A DNA stretch of 64,000 nt from Saccharofermentans sp. (GCA_024688685.1 JAILDX010000040.1:62001-126000); one strand, 5' to 3'; shown: positions 23,119-33,100, numbered from the stretch's first letter. Translations and numbers: made by a program. Notes: generated by a model from the letters alone, not told the origin.

Positions 23119-24231
23119 TCAGTTTTCTTTCATTATTACTTCATCAATTGCATGAGCGATCCTGTCCGTCGTGTCGGGAACGGCCAGCTCCCTGCATTTC
23201 TTCCGCATTTCGCTCTGCTTTTGAGGATCATTTAATATGTTCATGAGCAGATCCGTAAGCTTTCCGGCTTTGACATCGTCATCACTCATCATCTCACAGC
23301 CGCCCTTGTCTGCAATACTTTTCGCATTATACGTCTGATGATCGTGAGCCGCATAAGGGTACGGAACGAGGATCGCACACGAACCTACGGCACATATCTC
23401 CGCGCAGGTGACGGCGCCAGCTCTCAAGATGCAGCAGTCGGCCGCCGCAAGGTAAACACCGGGATCATCAATATATGTTCTCGCATCAAGCTCAGGATAT
23501 GCTTCAGACAGTCTCTTGCACTCATCAATGTGCTGCTTTCCGCAGCTCAGAATAAATTTAACATTGTTACACTTCCCCGTTTTAAGGGCATCTTCAACGA
23601 ATCCCACCAAGGTTGCACTGCCGAGAGAACCTCCCATTACAAACACCAGTCTGTCATCTTCCTTAAGGCCCAGCTGCTCCCTGCAGACATATCTTTCCTT
23701 TGTAAACATCATCTTCCGCACTGGATTTCCCGTACAAACAACTTTCTTTGCTTTGGGGAAATAGCTCTCTATTCCCGGAAAACCTGTCATAACAAGAGCT
23801 GCCTTCTTTCCGAATCTCCTATTCGCACGTCCCGGGAAAGCATTTGCCTCGTGGATCATTACAGGTATCCCTGCTCTCTCCCCTTCAAGGAGCAGAGGAA
23901 CAGATGAATATCCGCCTGTAGTGATGACTGCTTCAGGCCTGAACTCATTTATCAGTTCTCTGCACGTCTTACGTCCTGACGGGAGTGCTTTAACTGCCTT
24001 TACGAGCTTTCCGGACGGTTTCATCGGGAAAGGTTCCGCATCCACGTGGCGGAACTCGTATCCCGCCTTGGGAACCAGTTCTCCCTCAAGCTTGTCTTTA
24101 CGTCCCGTAAAGATAACCTTGCAAGTATCGTTTTTTGACGTATAAAAATCCATCAATGAATCAGCTATGGTGATAGCCGGATTGATATGACCGGACGTGC
24201 CTCCGCCGGTAATTATAAAGCGGTGTTCCAT
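23119..24231 (-). CDS. murG: UDP-GlcNAc:lipid I N-acetylglucosaminyltransferase MurG
   Basis: A 370-residue GT-B glycosyltransferase that adds GlcNAc to lipid I on the inner face of the membrane, making lipid II. The N-terminal glycine loop is ITGGGTSGHINPAI, the second loop is FVMGGSLGSATL, and the donor-binding region is RAGAVTCAEICAVG with PYPYAAHDHQTYNA. Length and order fit the family. It starts 2 bases after the ftsW stop and ends 4 bases before the ftsQ start. Confidence 0.96.
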   Translation of the reverse strand: MEHRFIITGGGTSGHINPAITIADSLMDFYTSKNDTCKVIFTGRKDKLEGELVPKAGYEFRHVDAEPFPMKPSGKLVKAVKALPSGRKTCRELINEFRPEAVITTGGYSSVPLLLEGERAGIPVMIHEANAFPGRANRRFGKKAALVMTGFPGIESYFPKAKKVVCTGNPVRKMMFTKERYVCREQLGLKEDDRLVFVMGGSLGSATLVGFVEDALKTGKCNNVKFILSCGKQHIDECKRLSEAYPELDARTYIDDPGVYLAAADCCILRAGAVTCAEICAVGSCAILVPYPYAAHDHQTYNAKSIADKGGCEMMSDDDVKAGKLTDLLMNILNDPQKQSEMRKKCRELAVPDTTDRIAHAIDEVIMKEN

Positions 24232-24233
24232 GA

Positions 24234-25628
24234 TTACTCTGTTACTCCTTCTGCAACCTGTGAGGTCTCTGCTGTCTCAGCGCTCTCCGCGGCAAGGTCT
24301 TCTTCAGGTTCCTCTGAAGACAGATAAGAACCATACCTTGAACAACCAAGTATAAACCCGACTGCAACAAGAAGGAAGATCTGGGCTGAACCGCCGTAGC
24401 TTACGAACGGCAGCGTGACACCTGTGGAAGGTGTTATCTGAAGCTCAACGGCAATATTCAGGAAAGCTTCTATGAACACTATCGCGGTACAGCCTGAGGC
24501 GACCACTCTGTAGTACACGTTCCGGGCATGCCAGATTACTGACATGCACATTGCCAGGAATATCATATACACGATTATCAGGAACATGCCGCCGACAAAT
24601 CCGGTTTCCTCAACAAATACAGAATAGATATAGTCGTTCTGAGCCTCGGATATGTAGTTGTACTTTGATCGCGATTCACCCAATCCGACACCCCAGAGTC
24701 CGCCTGAACCGAGAGCATAATGAGCATTATCGATCTGACGCGTATCATCCTTCGTGAGAGTCTTGTCACCTACAGTCTCATCCTGGTTGAAGATCGCGAG
24801 TCTCTTAAAGACGTGACTGAAGTTACCCATTACCTTCTCTTCAACTTTGGTGAATGTCTCTTCAGGCATGATCGCGTATGCGCTCGCACCGAAAATGACA
24901 GCTACACCCAGCATAATGCCGATACCTATCAGCCAGGATCTGTGGTTGATGCCGGAAGTAAGTGCACATATCGCTATAACGCCCGCAATGATCATTGCAC
25001 AGGATCCGTGAGGCTCGGCAAGGATAAGGATATCAACTACTACAGCTCCCATTATCGGAACAATAAAGTCAAACATCGTATCCATGAAAATCTGACCCCT
25101 CTTGCTCTTTGCCTTCAGCTTTCCCTTTTTGCGTATATCGATTATGTACTGTCTGTAAGCCGCAAAACTCACAACGAGAAGTACTTTAATAAGCTCTGAA
25201 GGCTGAAACTGGAATCCGGCGATCATGAACCATCGTCTTGCACCGTTATACTGTCTTCCTGCAACGAGCGTAACTGCAGCAAGAACAAGCGCAAGGCCTC
25301 CGGAAGCGAGACAGAGCATAAGATATCTCTTAAAGAGAAGTTTGATCGGATCGACAAAATTGAGGAACAGTGCCAGACCCAGTCCTATTGCGGTAAACCT
25401 GAGCTGCTTTTTAACATAGAAGAGCGAATCTGCTTCTTCCGCATAACCGATCGGGCTTGATACGGAATAAAGGATGATAAGTCCGATGCAGAGAACGATT
25501 ATGAGCATGATAAACAGAGGAAGGTTAGTCCTCTGTACAATCTTTCTCGGAGGTCTGTTCTCAAGACCGTGTGAAGGATGACTTGCTATAAGCTGCTCTA
25601 TCTTTGCTTCAGAACCGATGTCACTCAT
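24234..25628 (-). CDS. ftsW: Peptidoglycan glycosyltransferase FtsW
   Basis: A 464-residue SEDS protein with about ten membrane helices between residues 33 and 430. Family motifs are ARRWFMIAGFQFQPSELIKV, the ALGSGGLWGVGLGESRSKYN loop, QNDYIYSVFVEETGF and TPSTGVTLPFVSYGGSA. It polymerises lipid II at the septum together with a class B PBP, which is encoded two genes upstream. The cytoplasmic C-terminus is acidic and short. Its ATG overlaps the murF stop by 4 bases (ATGA). The dcw context favours FtsW over RodA. Confidence 0.93.
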   Translation of the reverse strand: MSDIGSEAKIEQLIASHPSHGLENRPPRKIVQRTNLPLFIMLIIVLCIGLIILYSVSSPIGYAEEADSLFYVKKQLRFTAIGLGLALFLNFVDPIKLLFKRYLMLCLASGGLALVLAAVTLVAGRQYNGARRWFMIAGFQFQPSELIKVLLVVSFAAYRQYIIDIRKKGKLKAKSKRGQIFMDTMFDFIVPIMGAVVVDILILAEPHGSCAMIIAGVIAICALTSGINHRSWLIGIGIMLGVAVIFGASAYAIMPEETFTKVEEKVMGNFSHVFKRLAIFNQDETVGDKTLTKDDTRQIDNAHYALGSGGLWGVGLGESRSKYNYISEAQNDYIYSVFVEETGFVGGMFLIIVYMIFLAMCMSVIWHARNVYYRVVASGCTAIVFIEAFLNIAVELQITPSTGVTLPFVSYGGSAQIFLLVAVGFILGCSRYGSYLSSEEPEEDLAAESAETAETSQVAEGVTE

Positions 25629-28597
25629 TGATCCATATCCCCCATAGCTGCAAACTCTGCCGCCAGTTTCTCAAAACCAAAGGAATGTGAAGCCTTGAAC
25701 AGCAGAACATCGCCATCCGCAACATAATCCTTCAGTTTATTCTTAACATCCTCTGTATCCTGACACTCGACGACATTTACATTGATGCCCGTCGATCTTA
25801 TTCCCTCAACAAAATCAGACTTCTGGTCACCTGTGACAAATACTGCATTAAAGCCGTATCCGCCGCAGGATCTTCCAACCTGCTTATGAAGTTCCGGAGC
25901 AAAATCACCAAGCTCGAGCATGCCGCCGAGAACTGCGATACTTCTCTTTCCCGCACCAAGGACTTCCAGATTGCCAAACGCAGCTTCCATCGATTCGGGT
26001 GATGCGTTGTAAGCATCATCGATGACCGTGAATCTCTTCGTATAGATTACCTTTCCTCTTCCCTGAGGCTGATCAAAATTAGATACTGCCTTTACCGCGC
26101 CTTCAAACGTCACCCCTGTAAGAGCGCTGCACAAAAGTGCAAAGAGCGAGTTCCTTACATTGTGTATGCCGTTGAGCTTAAGCGTAACACCGCTTGTCTT
26201 TTCTGTTTCCTTAGTCTGCCTGATACTGACATCGAATGATACGCCGCCGGTTCTCTCGAACTTGACGTTCTCGGCATACGCTTCTGCCTTCAGCTTTGAA
26301 TTGTTGCCCGAAACAGATACAGAAGCAACATATCTTCCTTCAGGAACAGTTGAAGATACATACTCAACAAGTTCCTTATCATCGCCGTTTACGATTATGA
26401 GTCCGCGCTTGCGGAGCCCTTCCATGATCTCGCACTTCGCATCTCTGATGTTCTCACGGCTGCCAAGTCTCTCGATATGAGAGTATCCTGCACATGTGAT
26501 GACTGCAATATCCGGGCATGCGATATTGCTAAGATAAGAGATCTCACCTTTAAGTCTCATTCCGAGTTCCAGAACGAGAGCTTCCGTATCCATAGGAGCC
26601 GTAAGGATCGACATCGGCATACCGATCTCGTTATTCTCATTCATCTTTGTCGAGTGAACTCTCATTCTGCTGCCGAGCGCGCATGCGATCATCTCTCTTG
26701 TCGAAGTCTTGCCGACTGAACCTGTAACGCAGATTGTCCTGGCAGGAAGTGACAGTCTGTAATGACGTGCGAGCTTTCCGAGCGCTTCAACAGTGTCATC
26801 TGCAATGACAGCAACAACTCCGTCGGGGATCTTATCCTCATTGTCTCCGAGAACAATGGAAGCGCCCTTGCTGACCGCATCTGCTATAAAGTCATGACCG
26901 TCAAATCTCTCACCCTTAATGGCGATGTAGAGGTCGTTCTCCCTGATAGTCCTTGTATCTTTCGAGACACCGCATACGACAGCATTCTTAATATCTTCCC
27001 CGGATAATCCAGGATGAACGATATTTCCGCCTGTCGCCTGAGCTATCTCCTCAAGAGTGAACATATAGCCGCCTTTTTCCTTGCAGAAAAGACCGACCGC
27101 ATTCACACACTCCTCATAATCATCGAAATGGTATTTGACACCCTTTATCTCCTGGTAGTCCTCGTGACCTTTGCCTGCAACTATGACGGTATCGCCTGCC
27201 TTAGCTTCCCTGACTGCCATCCTGATGGCTTTTCTCCTGTCAGGCTCTACAACATATTTGCCGGATCCTTTCTCAATGGCATCCGTAATGACCCCGATGA
27301 TCGCCATGGGGTCTTCAAACCTTGGATTATCTGAAGTAACTATGGTCAGATCCGACATCTTTCCGGCTACCTCACCCATGTCAGATCTTCTCTTGGGAGG
27401 TCTGTCACCGCCGCATCCGAAAAGGGTAATGACTCTGCCGGGAGTAAACTCTCTGACTGTCTCGATAACGTTTGTCAGCGCTTCGCCGTTATGTGCGTAA
27501 TCAACGACAACATTGAACCCGAGATCATTAGCGACCGGCTGCATCCTGCCCGGAACGCTGACACCGGAAAGAGAAGCGCACGCATCATTTATATCAATGC
27601 CAATCGATGTTGCACACGCAATAGCACAGAGAGCGTTATATACGTTGAACTTTCCCGGTGTCGGTATAAAAGCCTGACACTCTTCATCCTTATAGCGGAC
27701 AATAAATGATGTACCGTTTATACCGTCACGCTGCATCGGCTTTATGTCGTATGCCTTAAGGTCACAGTCATCTGAAACTATTCCGTACTTTATAACATTG
27801 CCGCACTTCTCAGTTGCTCTTAAAGTCGTACCGCCATGCTCATCATCAACATTGACGACTGCCGTCTCAGACTCATCAAATATCATCAGTTTGCTGTTAT
27901 AGTAATCATCCATGTCAGGATGCTCTATTCCGCCGATATGATCGTTGTAGAGATTTGTAAAACAGCCAGCCTTATAGTTCAGTCCGTAATTGCGCAGATA
28001 CTTAAGACCTAACGAAGAAACCTCCATTACGCAGCTGTCATATCCGCTCTTTGCGAGACGCGATAAGAATTCATATGTAACGGGAGCTTCAGGTGTTGTA
28101 TGATCAGCATCTATCTTCTCATCACCGATCATGTTGCATACGGTACCCATAAGTCCCGCCTTGTGACCGTTATCCTGAAGGATCCTGTGAAGCATAAAAG
28201 CGGATGTTGTCTTTCCCTTTGTTCCTGTGATGCCGAACAGTTTAAGCTGTTTCTCCGGGTGATCATAAAGAGCCATCGAGAGCTGAGCCATGCCGGTCCT
28301 CGTCTCGTTCATCTCAACAACAGGGACATTATATCTGTCACTTAATCTGATAAGTTCTTCCTCGCTCAAACAGGATCTTAAGCTGTCACAGACAACCGCA
28401 GACACTCCGCATTCCATTGCTTTCTCAATATAAGAATGACCGTCTGAGATATCGCCTTCTACTGCAATAAATACTCCGCCCGGTGCGGCATTTCTTGAAT
28501 CCCAGACAACATGCGTAACAGGGACGTTTACATCGCCTGATATGACTCTGTGATCTATCTCCGATATTATATCCTTAAGAGTCTTTTTATCCGACAT
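25625..28597 (-). CDS. MurE-MurF fusion: two successive peptidoglycan ligases in one chain
   Basis: A 990-residue protein holding two Mur ligases. Residues 1-511 are MurE: GITGTKGKTTSAF binds ATP and TSDNPRFEDP carries the DNPR motif that marks meso-diaminopimelate as the amino acid added. From about 512 (MFTLEEIAQATGG) begins MurF: CVTGSVGKTSTREMI binds ATP and VIDDAYNASPESMEAA is the conserved MurF segment; MurF adds D-Ala-D-Ala. One chain would thus carry UDP-MurNAc-dipeptide to the pentapeptide. I used ATG 28597, 12 bases after AAGGAG; a GTG at 28618 and ATG at 28609 are poorer. The Met at 512 is preceded by AAGGCGG, so separate MurF might also be made. mraY and murD, normally next, are missing before ftsW. 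Confidence 0.95.
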   Translation of the reverse strand: MSDKKTLKDIISEIDHRVISGDVNVPVTHVVWDSRNAAPGGVFIAVEGDISDGHSYIEKAMECGVSAVVCDSLRSCLSEEELIRLSDRYNVPVVEMNETRTGMAQLSMALYDHPEKQLKLFGITGTKGKTTSAFMLHRILQDNGHKAGLMGTVCNMIGDEKIDADHTTPEAPVTYEFLSRLAKSGYDSCVMEVSSLGLKYLRNYGLNYKAGCFTNLYNDHIGGIEHPDMDDYYNSKLMIFDESETAVVNVDDEHGGTTLRATEKCGNVIKYGIVSDDCDLKAYDIKPMQRDGINGTSFIVRYKDEECQAFIPTPGKFNVYNALCAIACATSIGIDINDACASLSGVSVPGRMQPVANDLGFNVVVDYAHNGEALTNVIETVREFTPGRVITLFGCGGDRPPKRRSDMGEVAGKMSDLTIVTSDNPRFEDPMAIIGVITDAIEKGSGKYVVEPDRRKAIRMAVREAKAGDTVIVAGKGHEDYQEIKGVKYHFDDYEECVNAVGLFCKEKGGYMFTLEEIAQATGGNIVHPGLSGEDIKNAVVCGVSKDTRTIRENDLYIAIKGERFDGHDFIADAVSKGASIVLGDNEDKIPDGVVAVIADDTVEALGKLARHYRLSLPARTICVTGSVGKTSTREMIACALGSRMRVHSTKMNENNEIGMPMSILTAPMDTEALVLELGMRLKGEISYLSNIACPDIAVITCAGYSHIERLGSRENIRDAKCEIMEGLRKRGLIIVNGDDKELVEYVSSTVPEGRYVASVSVSGNNSKLKAEAYAENVKFERTGGVSFDVSIRQTKETEKTSGVTLKLNGIHNVRNSLFALLCSALTGVTFEGAVKAVSNFDQPQGRGKVIYTKRFTVIDDAYNASPESMEAAFGNLEVLGAGKRSIAVLGGMLELGDFAPELHKQVGRSCGGYGFNAVFVTGDQKSDFVEGIRSTGINVNVVECQDTEDVKNKLKDYVADGDVLLFKASHSFGFEKLAAEFAAMGDMDQ

Positions 28598-31001
28598 TAT
28601 TATCGTCATCTCCTTCACCGTTATTTGTGATCACACCGTCTTCGCCTTCACCGTCATCTGCGCCGTCGGGATTTCCGCCGTCAGGGCCTGGTGTAACTGT
28701 CGCATTCTCAACAAGAGTAACCTTGATGATCTCTCCCGCGGGAACCGTCGCACCGATCGAAACACTCTGTGACACACACACGCCTGTAACGTCTCCTTCA
28801 ACAAGACAGTTGAGCTTAAGCTGCTTACAAGCTTCAATACATTCTATCGCAGACATTCCGCTCATGTTAGGCACTCTTGTGGTAAGCATCTGATCTTCCG
28901 TTACGCCTTCCGGATAGAGAACAACGATACCGGAGGAATACAGTGTATGTGAATAGTCAGGATATGTCGATCCGATTATAGCTTCAGGATCCATATCCTC
29001 GATACCGTAAATTGGTGTCTGGCCGTTGATGGAGATCTGCGAAGCAGCATCAGAAGCATTCTTTCCGATAACATACTGTACATAATATTTCTTCAGAAGT
29101 TTTGTATACTCTTCTTCCGTGAACACTCTCGGAATACCCATATATGTAAGTGTTCCGGCAACGATATTAGCTGCTGTTGATGCCGCAGCCGCAGAACCTA
29201 CGGAATTGTTCAGCGGCTTGTTGAGAACGACAAGGACAGCGATCTGGGGATCATCGGCGGGTGCATAGCATGAGAAAGACAGAACGTGAGCGCCGCGGAG
29301 TGCACCGGAGTCGATCGTTGATGTTGAAGTCTTTCCTGCAACCTGATAACCGGGAACCTGACCTGCGGTACCTGTACCGTCCGTAACAACCGCTTCGAGC
29401 ATCTTTCTTACTCTTGCACATGTGTTATCCGAGAATACGGTTCTTACAACCTCAGGTTCGATTTCATCAACGATATTTCCTTCGCTGTCGGTTATGCACT
29501 TTACGATGTGAGGAACAAGAAGATCTCCGCCGTTGATGATAGCGCAGTAAGACATAACGAGCTGGATAGGCGTAACGGTCGAAGACTCGCCATAAGAAAG
29601 AACGGCAAGGTCGACATTCTGAGGATTCTTATGGAAGATTCCCTTACCTTCTGCAGGAAGATCTATGCCTGTCGTGTCGTAGAAACCGAGCATGTGAACG
29701 TATTTGTAGTATTTCGTGAGTCCTATCCTCTCTGCAAGCTGCGCAAAGATAGGGTTGCATGAGTTCTGGAACGCCTTGAAGAGTGTCTCTTCACCATGAT
29801 TGTAATGATGACTCTTCTGAAGCCAGCAGGAGATCGTATGAGAAGCTGTCAGTTGGATAGGAGCATCAGAGAATATCTCATCTTCGTATGTAAGGTTCTC
29901 CTCCATTGCGATACATGTCGTAAGAGCCTTAAATGTAGAACCGGGCTCATATGTGTCGGATACGCATCTGTTACGCCAGCAGTTACCCATTATGTACTGG
30001 ATCTGGTCGTTGTATTCCATCTCCTCCCACTCTTCTTCCTCGACGGAAAAAGGCATCGCGTAAGGATCGTTCAGATCGAAATCAGGCATTGATACCATCG
30101 CATAGATCGCACCTGTATACGGATTGAGGACGATGGCACAGATACCGTCTCTCGGCTTATATTTATCGTACGCATTGCGGCATGCCTCCTCGGCGATCCT
30201 CTGGATGCTTACGTCGATATTGAGCATGAGATTCTTGCCGTCAACAGCAGATTCACTTGTAGCAGCAGAATACGGAAGAACGCCGCCCGTGGCAACGTCG
30301 ACCTCCGAATATCTGTATCCTGTCGAACCGGAAAGAGTCTGATTGTAATATGCTTCAAGACCGTAAAGACCTTTAACGGCCTCACCGTCGTTACGCGCAA
30401 AACCAAGCACCTGTGCTGCAAGACTGCCATAGTTGTAATATCTCTGAGGAACAGCGATAAACGAGATACCGCCGATCTGATATTCATCCAGAAAGGCAGC
30501 GAGCTCATCCTTCTTCTCAACCGAAACGTTCTTGCATATATCGCAACCCTGGACCAGGACCTTCGGGTCATCCGTATCGGTCGGGTCAACAGGAAGGATG
30601 GAATCCATCTTCTCGAAAGTAACACCCAGTATATTTATGAATCCGTTGATGATGGATTCTCTGCTCAGGTTCTTTGAAGTAACCATTCTGGGCGTACATA
30701 CTACAGTATAGTCGTATGTGTTTGATGCAAGCGGTATGCCGTTCGTATCGTATATCTGACCACGGTCTGAAGAATACGAGAGAAGTCTCCACTGCTGTGA
30801 AGATGCCGCTCTGGCATATTCATCATAATCCAGGACGGTTGTCACGAATAACATGAAGATCTCATATATCGCAAATATAAGTGCAAGACCGAATACCGCT
30901 ATCGGCATCAGTCTCGACCATTTCTCACTATGCGGTTTATATCTGAGTGCCGCGAACAGTCCTCTCTTCTTGCTCACACTCCGCCCCCGGTCAGACGCCA
31001 C
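28587..31001 (-). CDS. Class B penicillin-binding protein with PASTA domain
   Basis: An 804-residue transpeptidase of the PBP2/SpoVD type. A helix at about 33-55 anchors it. The dimerisation region starts DRGQIYDTNGIPLASN. The active-site Ser lies in EPGSTFKALTT (SxxK), the second motif is SCN in FQNSCNPIFAQLAE, and the third is GKTSTST, where the family norm is KTG. One PASTA domain follows (RVPNMSGMSAIECIEACKQL), then an acidic Gly/Asp-rich tail. It cross-links septal peptidoglycan, probably with FtsW. The gene overlaps its ftsL-like neighbour by 11 bases upstream and murE-murF by 11 downstream. Vegetative (PBP2B) and sporulation (SpoVD) roles cannot be told apart; only one copy is present in this cluster. 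Confidence 0.9.
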   Translation of the reverse strand: MASDRGRSVSKKRGLFAALRYKPHSEKWSRLMPIAVFGLALIFAIYEIFMLFVTTVLDYDEYARAASSQQWRLLSYSSDRGQIYDTNGIPLASNTYDYTVVCTPRMVTSKNLSRESIINGFINILGVTFEKMDSILPVDPTDTDDPKVLVQGCDICKNVSVEKKDELAAFLDEYQIGGISFIAVPQRYYNYGSLAAQVLGFARNDGEAVKGLYGLEAYYNQTLSGSTGYRYSEVDVATGGVLPYSAATSESAVDGKNLMLNIDVSIQRIAEEACRNAYDKYKPRDGICAIVLNPYTGAIYAMVSMPDFDLNDPYAMPFSVEEEEWEEMEYNDQIQYIMGNCWRNRCVSDTYEPGSTFKALTTCIAMEENLTYEDEIFSDAPIQLTASHTISCWLQKSHHYNHGEETLFKAFQNSCNPIFAQLAERIGLTKYYKYVHMLGFYDTTGIDLPAEGKGIFHKNPQNVDLAVLSYGESSTVTPIQLVMSYCAIINGGDLLVPHIVKCITDSEGNIVDEIEPEVVRTVFSDNTCARVRKMLEAVVTDGTGTAGQVPGYQVAGKTSTSTIDSGALRGAHVLSFSCYAPADDPQIAVLVVLNKPLNNSVGSAAAASTAANIVAGTLTYMGIPRVFTEEEYTKLLKKYYVQYVIGKNASDAASQISINGQTPIYGIEDMDPEAIIGSTYPDYSHTLYSSGIVVLYPEGVTEDQMLTTRVPNMSGMSAIECIEACKQLKLNCLVEGDVTGVCVSQSVSIGATVPAGEIIKVTLVENATVTPGPDGGNPDGADDGEGEDGVITNNGEGDDDNNVG

Positions 31002-31641
31002 CGTCAGGGTGATTTCTGTAGTAATCAGAGAGGCCTTCTACAGCATTCTCAAGCGCCTCTTCGCTGACGCCGTATGAATCATAGGAGATAACTGTCTTAA
31101 GAGAATCATTGTCGGGAACAGGAAGATTAACGATCTGATTCTGGTTAGGATCCTGCATTCCGAGGGCAAGTGCCTGAGCCCTGATCTTATCCATGTCGGA
31201 AATACCGTTGGCAGCTTCCTCTGCGTCGAGGATGTCATTCCTGAGCTTAACTATCCTGTCCTTTGTATCTGAATTATCACGGCTCATCTCAGCGAGCTGA
31301 GTCTGAGGGTACATCATAAGGATCATAAGTGCGGATACGAAAACAACCAGGAGCAGTACGACAACAGTCTCAAACACACGTCTTCCGGTAAGTCTTCTTG
31401 ACTGTCTCCTCTGTTCTCTGATGATGTCTCTGTTTTTCTCGGAGGCGAGCTTCTCGTTTATCTCAGCGCTTCTCTTATCGAGATCCTCGCGTGTGACAAA
31501 CCTGTCAGACAGTTCTGAATCAGTGTCGGACTCAGAAAGAACAGCACCCTGTCCGTTCTTGAGTGTGTATACTCTGTGTTCTTTAATAACCTCATCAAGT
31601 GCGCTGTCAACGCGCTTCCCGGGTCTCTCGACGACTGCCAC
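30991..31641 (-). CDS. ftsL: FtsL-like septum formation protein
   Basis: A 216-residue bitopic protein in the FtsL position between rsmH and the class B PBP. A charged cytoplasmic region of about 88 residues is followed by one helix (VVVLLLVVFVSALMILMMY) and a short coiled coil with a leucine-zipper-like pattern (SRDNSDTKDRIVKLRNDILDAE). After it comes MDKIRAQALALGMQDP, the family's typical A-x-x-L-G-M turn. FtsL forms a complex with DivIC/FtsB and FtsQ. Sequence similarity alone is weak, so the call rests on topology, the LGM segment and position. Confidence 0.78.
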   Translation of the reverse strand: MAVVERPGKRVDSALDEVIKEHRVYTLKNGQGAVLSESDTDSELSDRFVTREDLDKRSAEINEKLASEKNRDIIREQRRQSRRLTGRRVFETVVVLLLVVFVSALMILMMYPQTQLAEMSRDNSDTKDRIVKLRNDILDAEEAANGISDMDKIRAQALALGMQDPNQNQIVNLPVPDNDSLKTVISYDSYGVSEEALENAVEGLSDYYRNHPDGGV

Positions 31642-31659
31642 CTCTACTAACCGCCTTTC

Positions 31660-32628
31660 TCAATCTTTTTTCTCGAAAACCCTGAGTTTGCAGCAATGCG
31701 ATCTCGGATTCTCTTTTATCTCTTCCGGTGTTGCACAAACCGGTTTTCTTGTTATCACCTTTCCCTTCGATTTCCTGCCGCACACACATACAGGAAAATC
31801 TTTAGGACAGATGCACGGGCTTTCCCATGTTTTAAACTTTTCTTTCACGATCCTGTCCTCCAGTGAATGGAAGGATATTATCGCGATCCTGCCCCCGTCA
31901 TTAAGCAGTTCCACAGCATCATCGAGAAGTCTGTTCAGACCGTCAAGTTCGCCGTTAACCTCGATCCTAAGCGCCTGAAAACATCTTCTTGCGGGATGCT
32001 GGTCTTCACCCCTGCCATGACCCGGCATATACGAAGCTATCTTCCCCGCAAGCTGAAGAGTATCGGTAAAAGGTTCCTTTTTGCGATCCCTTACGATACC
32101 TGCCGCGATCCTTCTGCTGTAACGCTCCTCACCATACTTGTAAAAGATTTCAGCAAGTGCTTCTTCGCTGTAGGTATTAACAACCTTTTCAGCCGTAAGA
32201 GACTTTGTCTGATCCATCCTCATATCAAGAGGACCGCTTACTGCGTATGAGAATCCGCGCTCAGGTGTGTCGATCTGGTGAGATGACACTCCAAGGTCAG
32301 CTAATATGCCGTCAACTCCTTCAAGGTTCAGTTCTTCCGCAACACTTTTGATGTCAGCGAAATCAGCTTTGACTGTACGCCAGTTCTTGTCGGGAAAGAG
32401 CTTTATCTTCTCCCCGCAGGCCTTAAGAGCTTCATCATCCTTATCTATCGAGATAAGTCTGCCCTCTTTGCCTATCCTTGCAGCGATACCGCTGCTGTGT
32501 CCGCCGCCGCCTGCCGTACAGTCGATGTAGCAGCCGCAGGACTTAATGTTCAATCCCTCCATACTCTCGTTAAAGAGTACGGGAATATGCTCAAAGACTT
32601 GAGATGTTGTAGTCATCGCTGGACACAT
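31660..32628 (-). CDS. rsmH: 16S rRNA (cytosine(1402)-N4)-methyltransferase
   Basis: A 322-residue methyltransferase (MraW). It has HIPVLFNESMEGL at the start, the SAM-binding DCTAGGGGHSSGI, LADLGVSSHQID, RGFSYAVSGPLDMRMDQ and IISFHSLEDRIVK near the C-terminus. A Cys-rich loop (SPCICPKDFPVCVC) in the last 60 residues is the usual one in Clostridia. It methylates C1402 in the ribosomal P site. The start is either ATG 32628 or ATG 32616; both lie inside the end of mraZ, so the two genes overlap and are coupled. Confidence 0.95.
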   Translation of the reverse strand: MCPAMTTTSQVFEHIPVLFNESMEGLNIKSCGCYIDCTAGGGGHSSGIAARIGKEGRLISIDKDDEALKACGEKIKLFPDKNWRTVKADFADIKSVAEELNLEGVDGILADLGVSSHQIDTPERGFSYAVSGPLDMRMDQTKSLTAEKVVNTYSEEALAEIFYKYGEERYSRRIAAGIVRDRKKEPFTDTLQLAGKIASYMPGHGRGEDQHPARRCFQALRIEVNGELDGLNRLLDDAVELLNDGGRIAIISFHSLEDRIVKEKFKTWESPCICPKDFPVCVCGRKSKGKVITRKPVCATPEEIKENPRSHCCKLRVFEKKD

Positions 32629-33022
32629 CTATCTGCGAGAGATCGTGATCTTCATTATCGTAGAAGATCTTTGTGCAGATCTCGAGCTTGTCATCCTCAT
32701 CGAAGATACATATCTCGTCGCCGGGTTTTGCTCCGATCCTCTCCCACAGTTCGTTAGTAACAGTAATCCTTCCTGCTGAGTCCACTTTTGTATAAAGCGC
32801 CTCACCAATGATCGCTCTTCTCATCTTACGAACCTCGGGCTTTACGGAGTTCCAGCCATTCGTATCCCTCTTGACTTCGTCGAATCTTTCCAGCGTGTAA
32901 ACACAAAGATAGCCCTTATCGAGACTGTTTGTAACTACAACAGTATCACCGAAGGTCTCTCTCTGCCTTGTGGGAACAAACAAACGTCCCTTGGCATCAA
33001 TCTTCTTAATGTCTCTCGCCAC
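32591..33022 (-). CDS. mraZ: Transcriptional regulator MraZ
   Basis: A 143-residue protein made of two AbrB-like repeats: DAKGRLFVPTRQRE near the start and DSAGRITVTNELWERIG in the middle. MraZ forms a ring that binds repeats before its own gene and controls the division and wall cluster. It heads the minus-strand run, and three evenly spaced sites precede it (33101-33125). Compared with typical MraZ, it has a short acidic extension at the end where rsmH begins. Confidence 0.94.
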   Translation of the reverse strand: MARDIKKIDAKGRLFVPTRQRETFGDTVVVTNSLDKGYLCVYTLERFDEVKRDTNGWNSVKPEVRKMRRAIIGEALYTKVDSAGRITVTNELWERIGAKPGDEICIFDEDDKLEICTKIFYDNEDHDLSQIDVSSDDYNISSL

Positions 33023-33100
33023 TTAACCACTCCATCAGAGGTTTTGGATTGACTTATTTCCCTTTACGGTTTATATTTGACACGTTTATGACAAATACTC

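Noticed and set aside
33061..33100. TTGACA at 33077-33082 (plus) as the -35 of the GH43 gene
   Set aside because: No -10 box occurs at 16-18 bases; the closest CATAAA has 19 bases of spacing and lies about 160 bases from the gene within the MraZ boxes.
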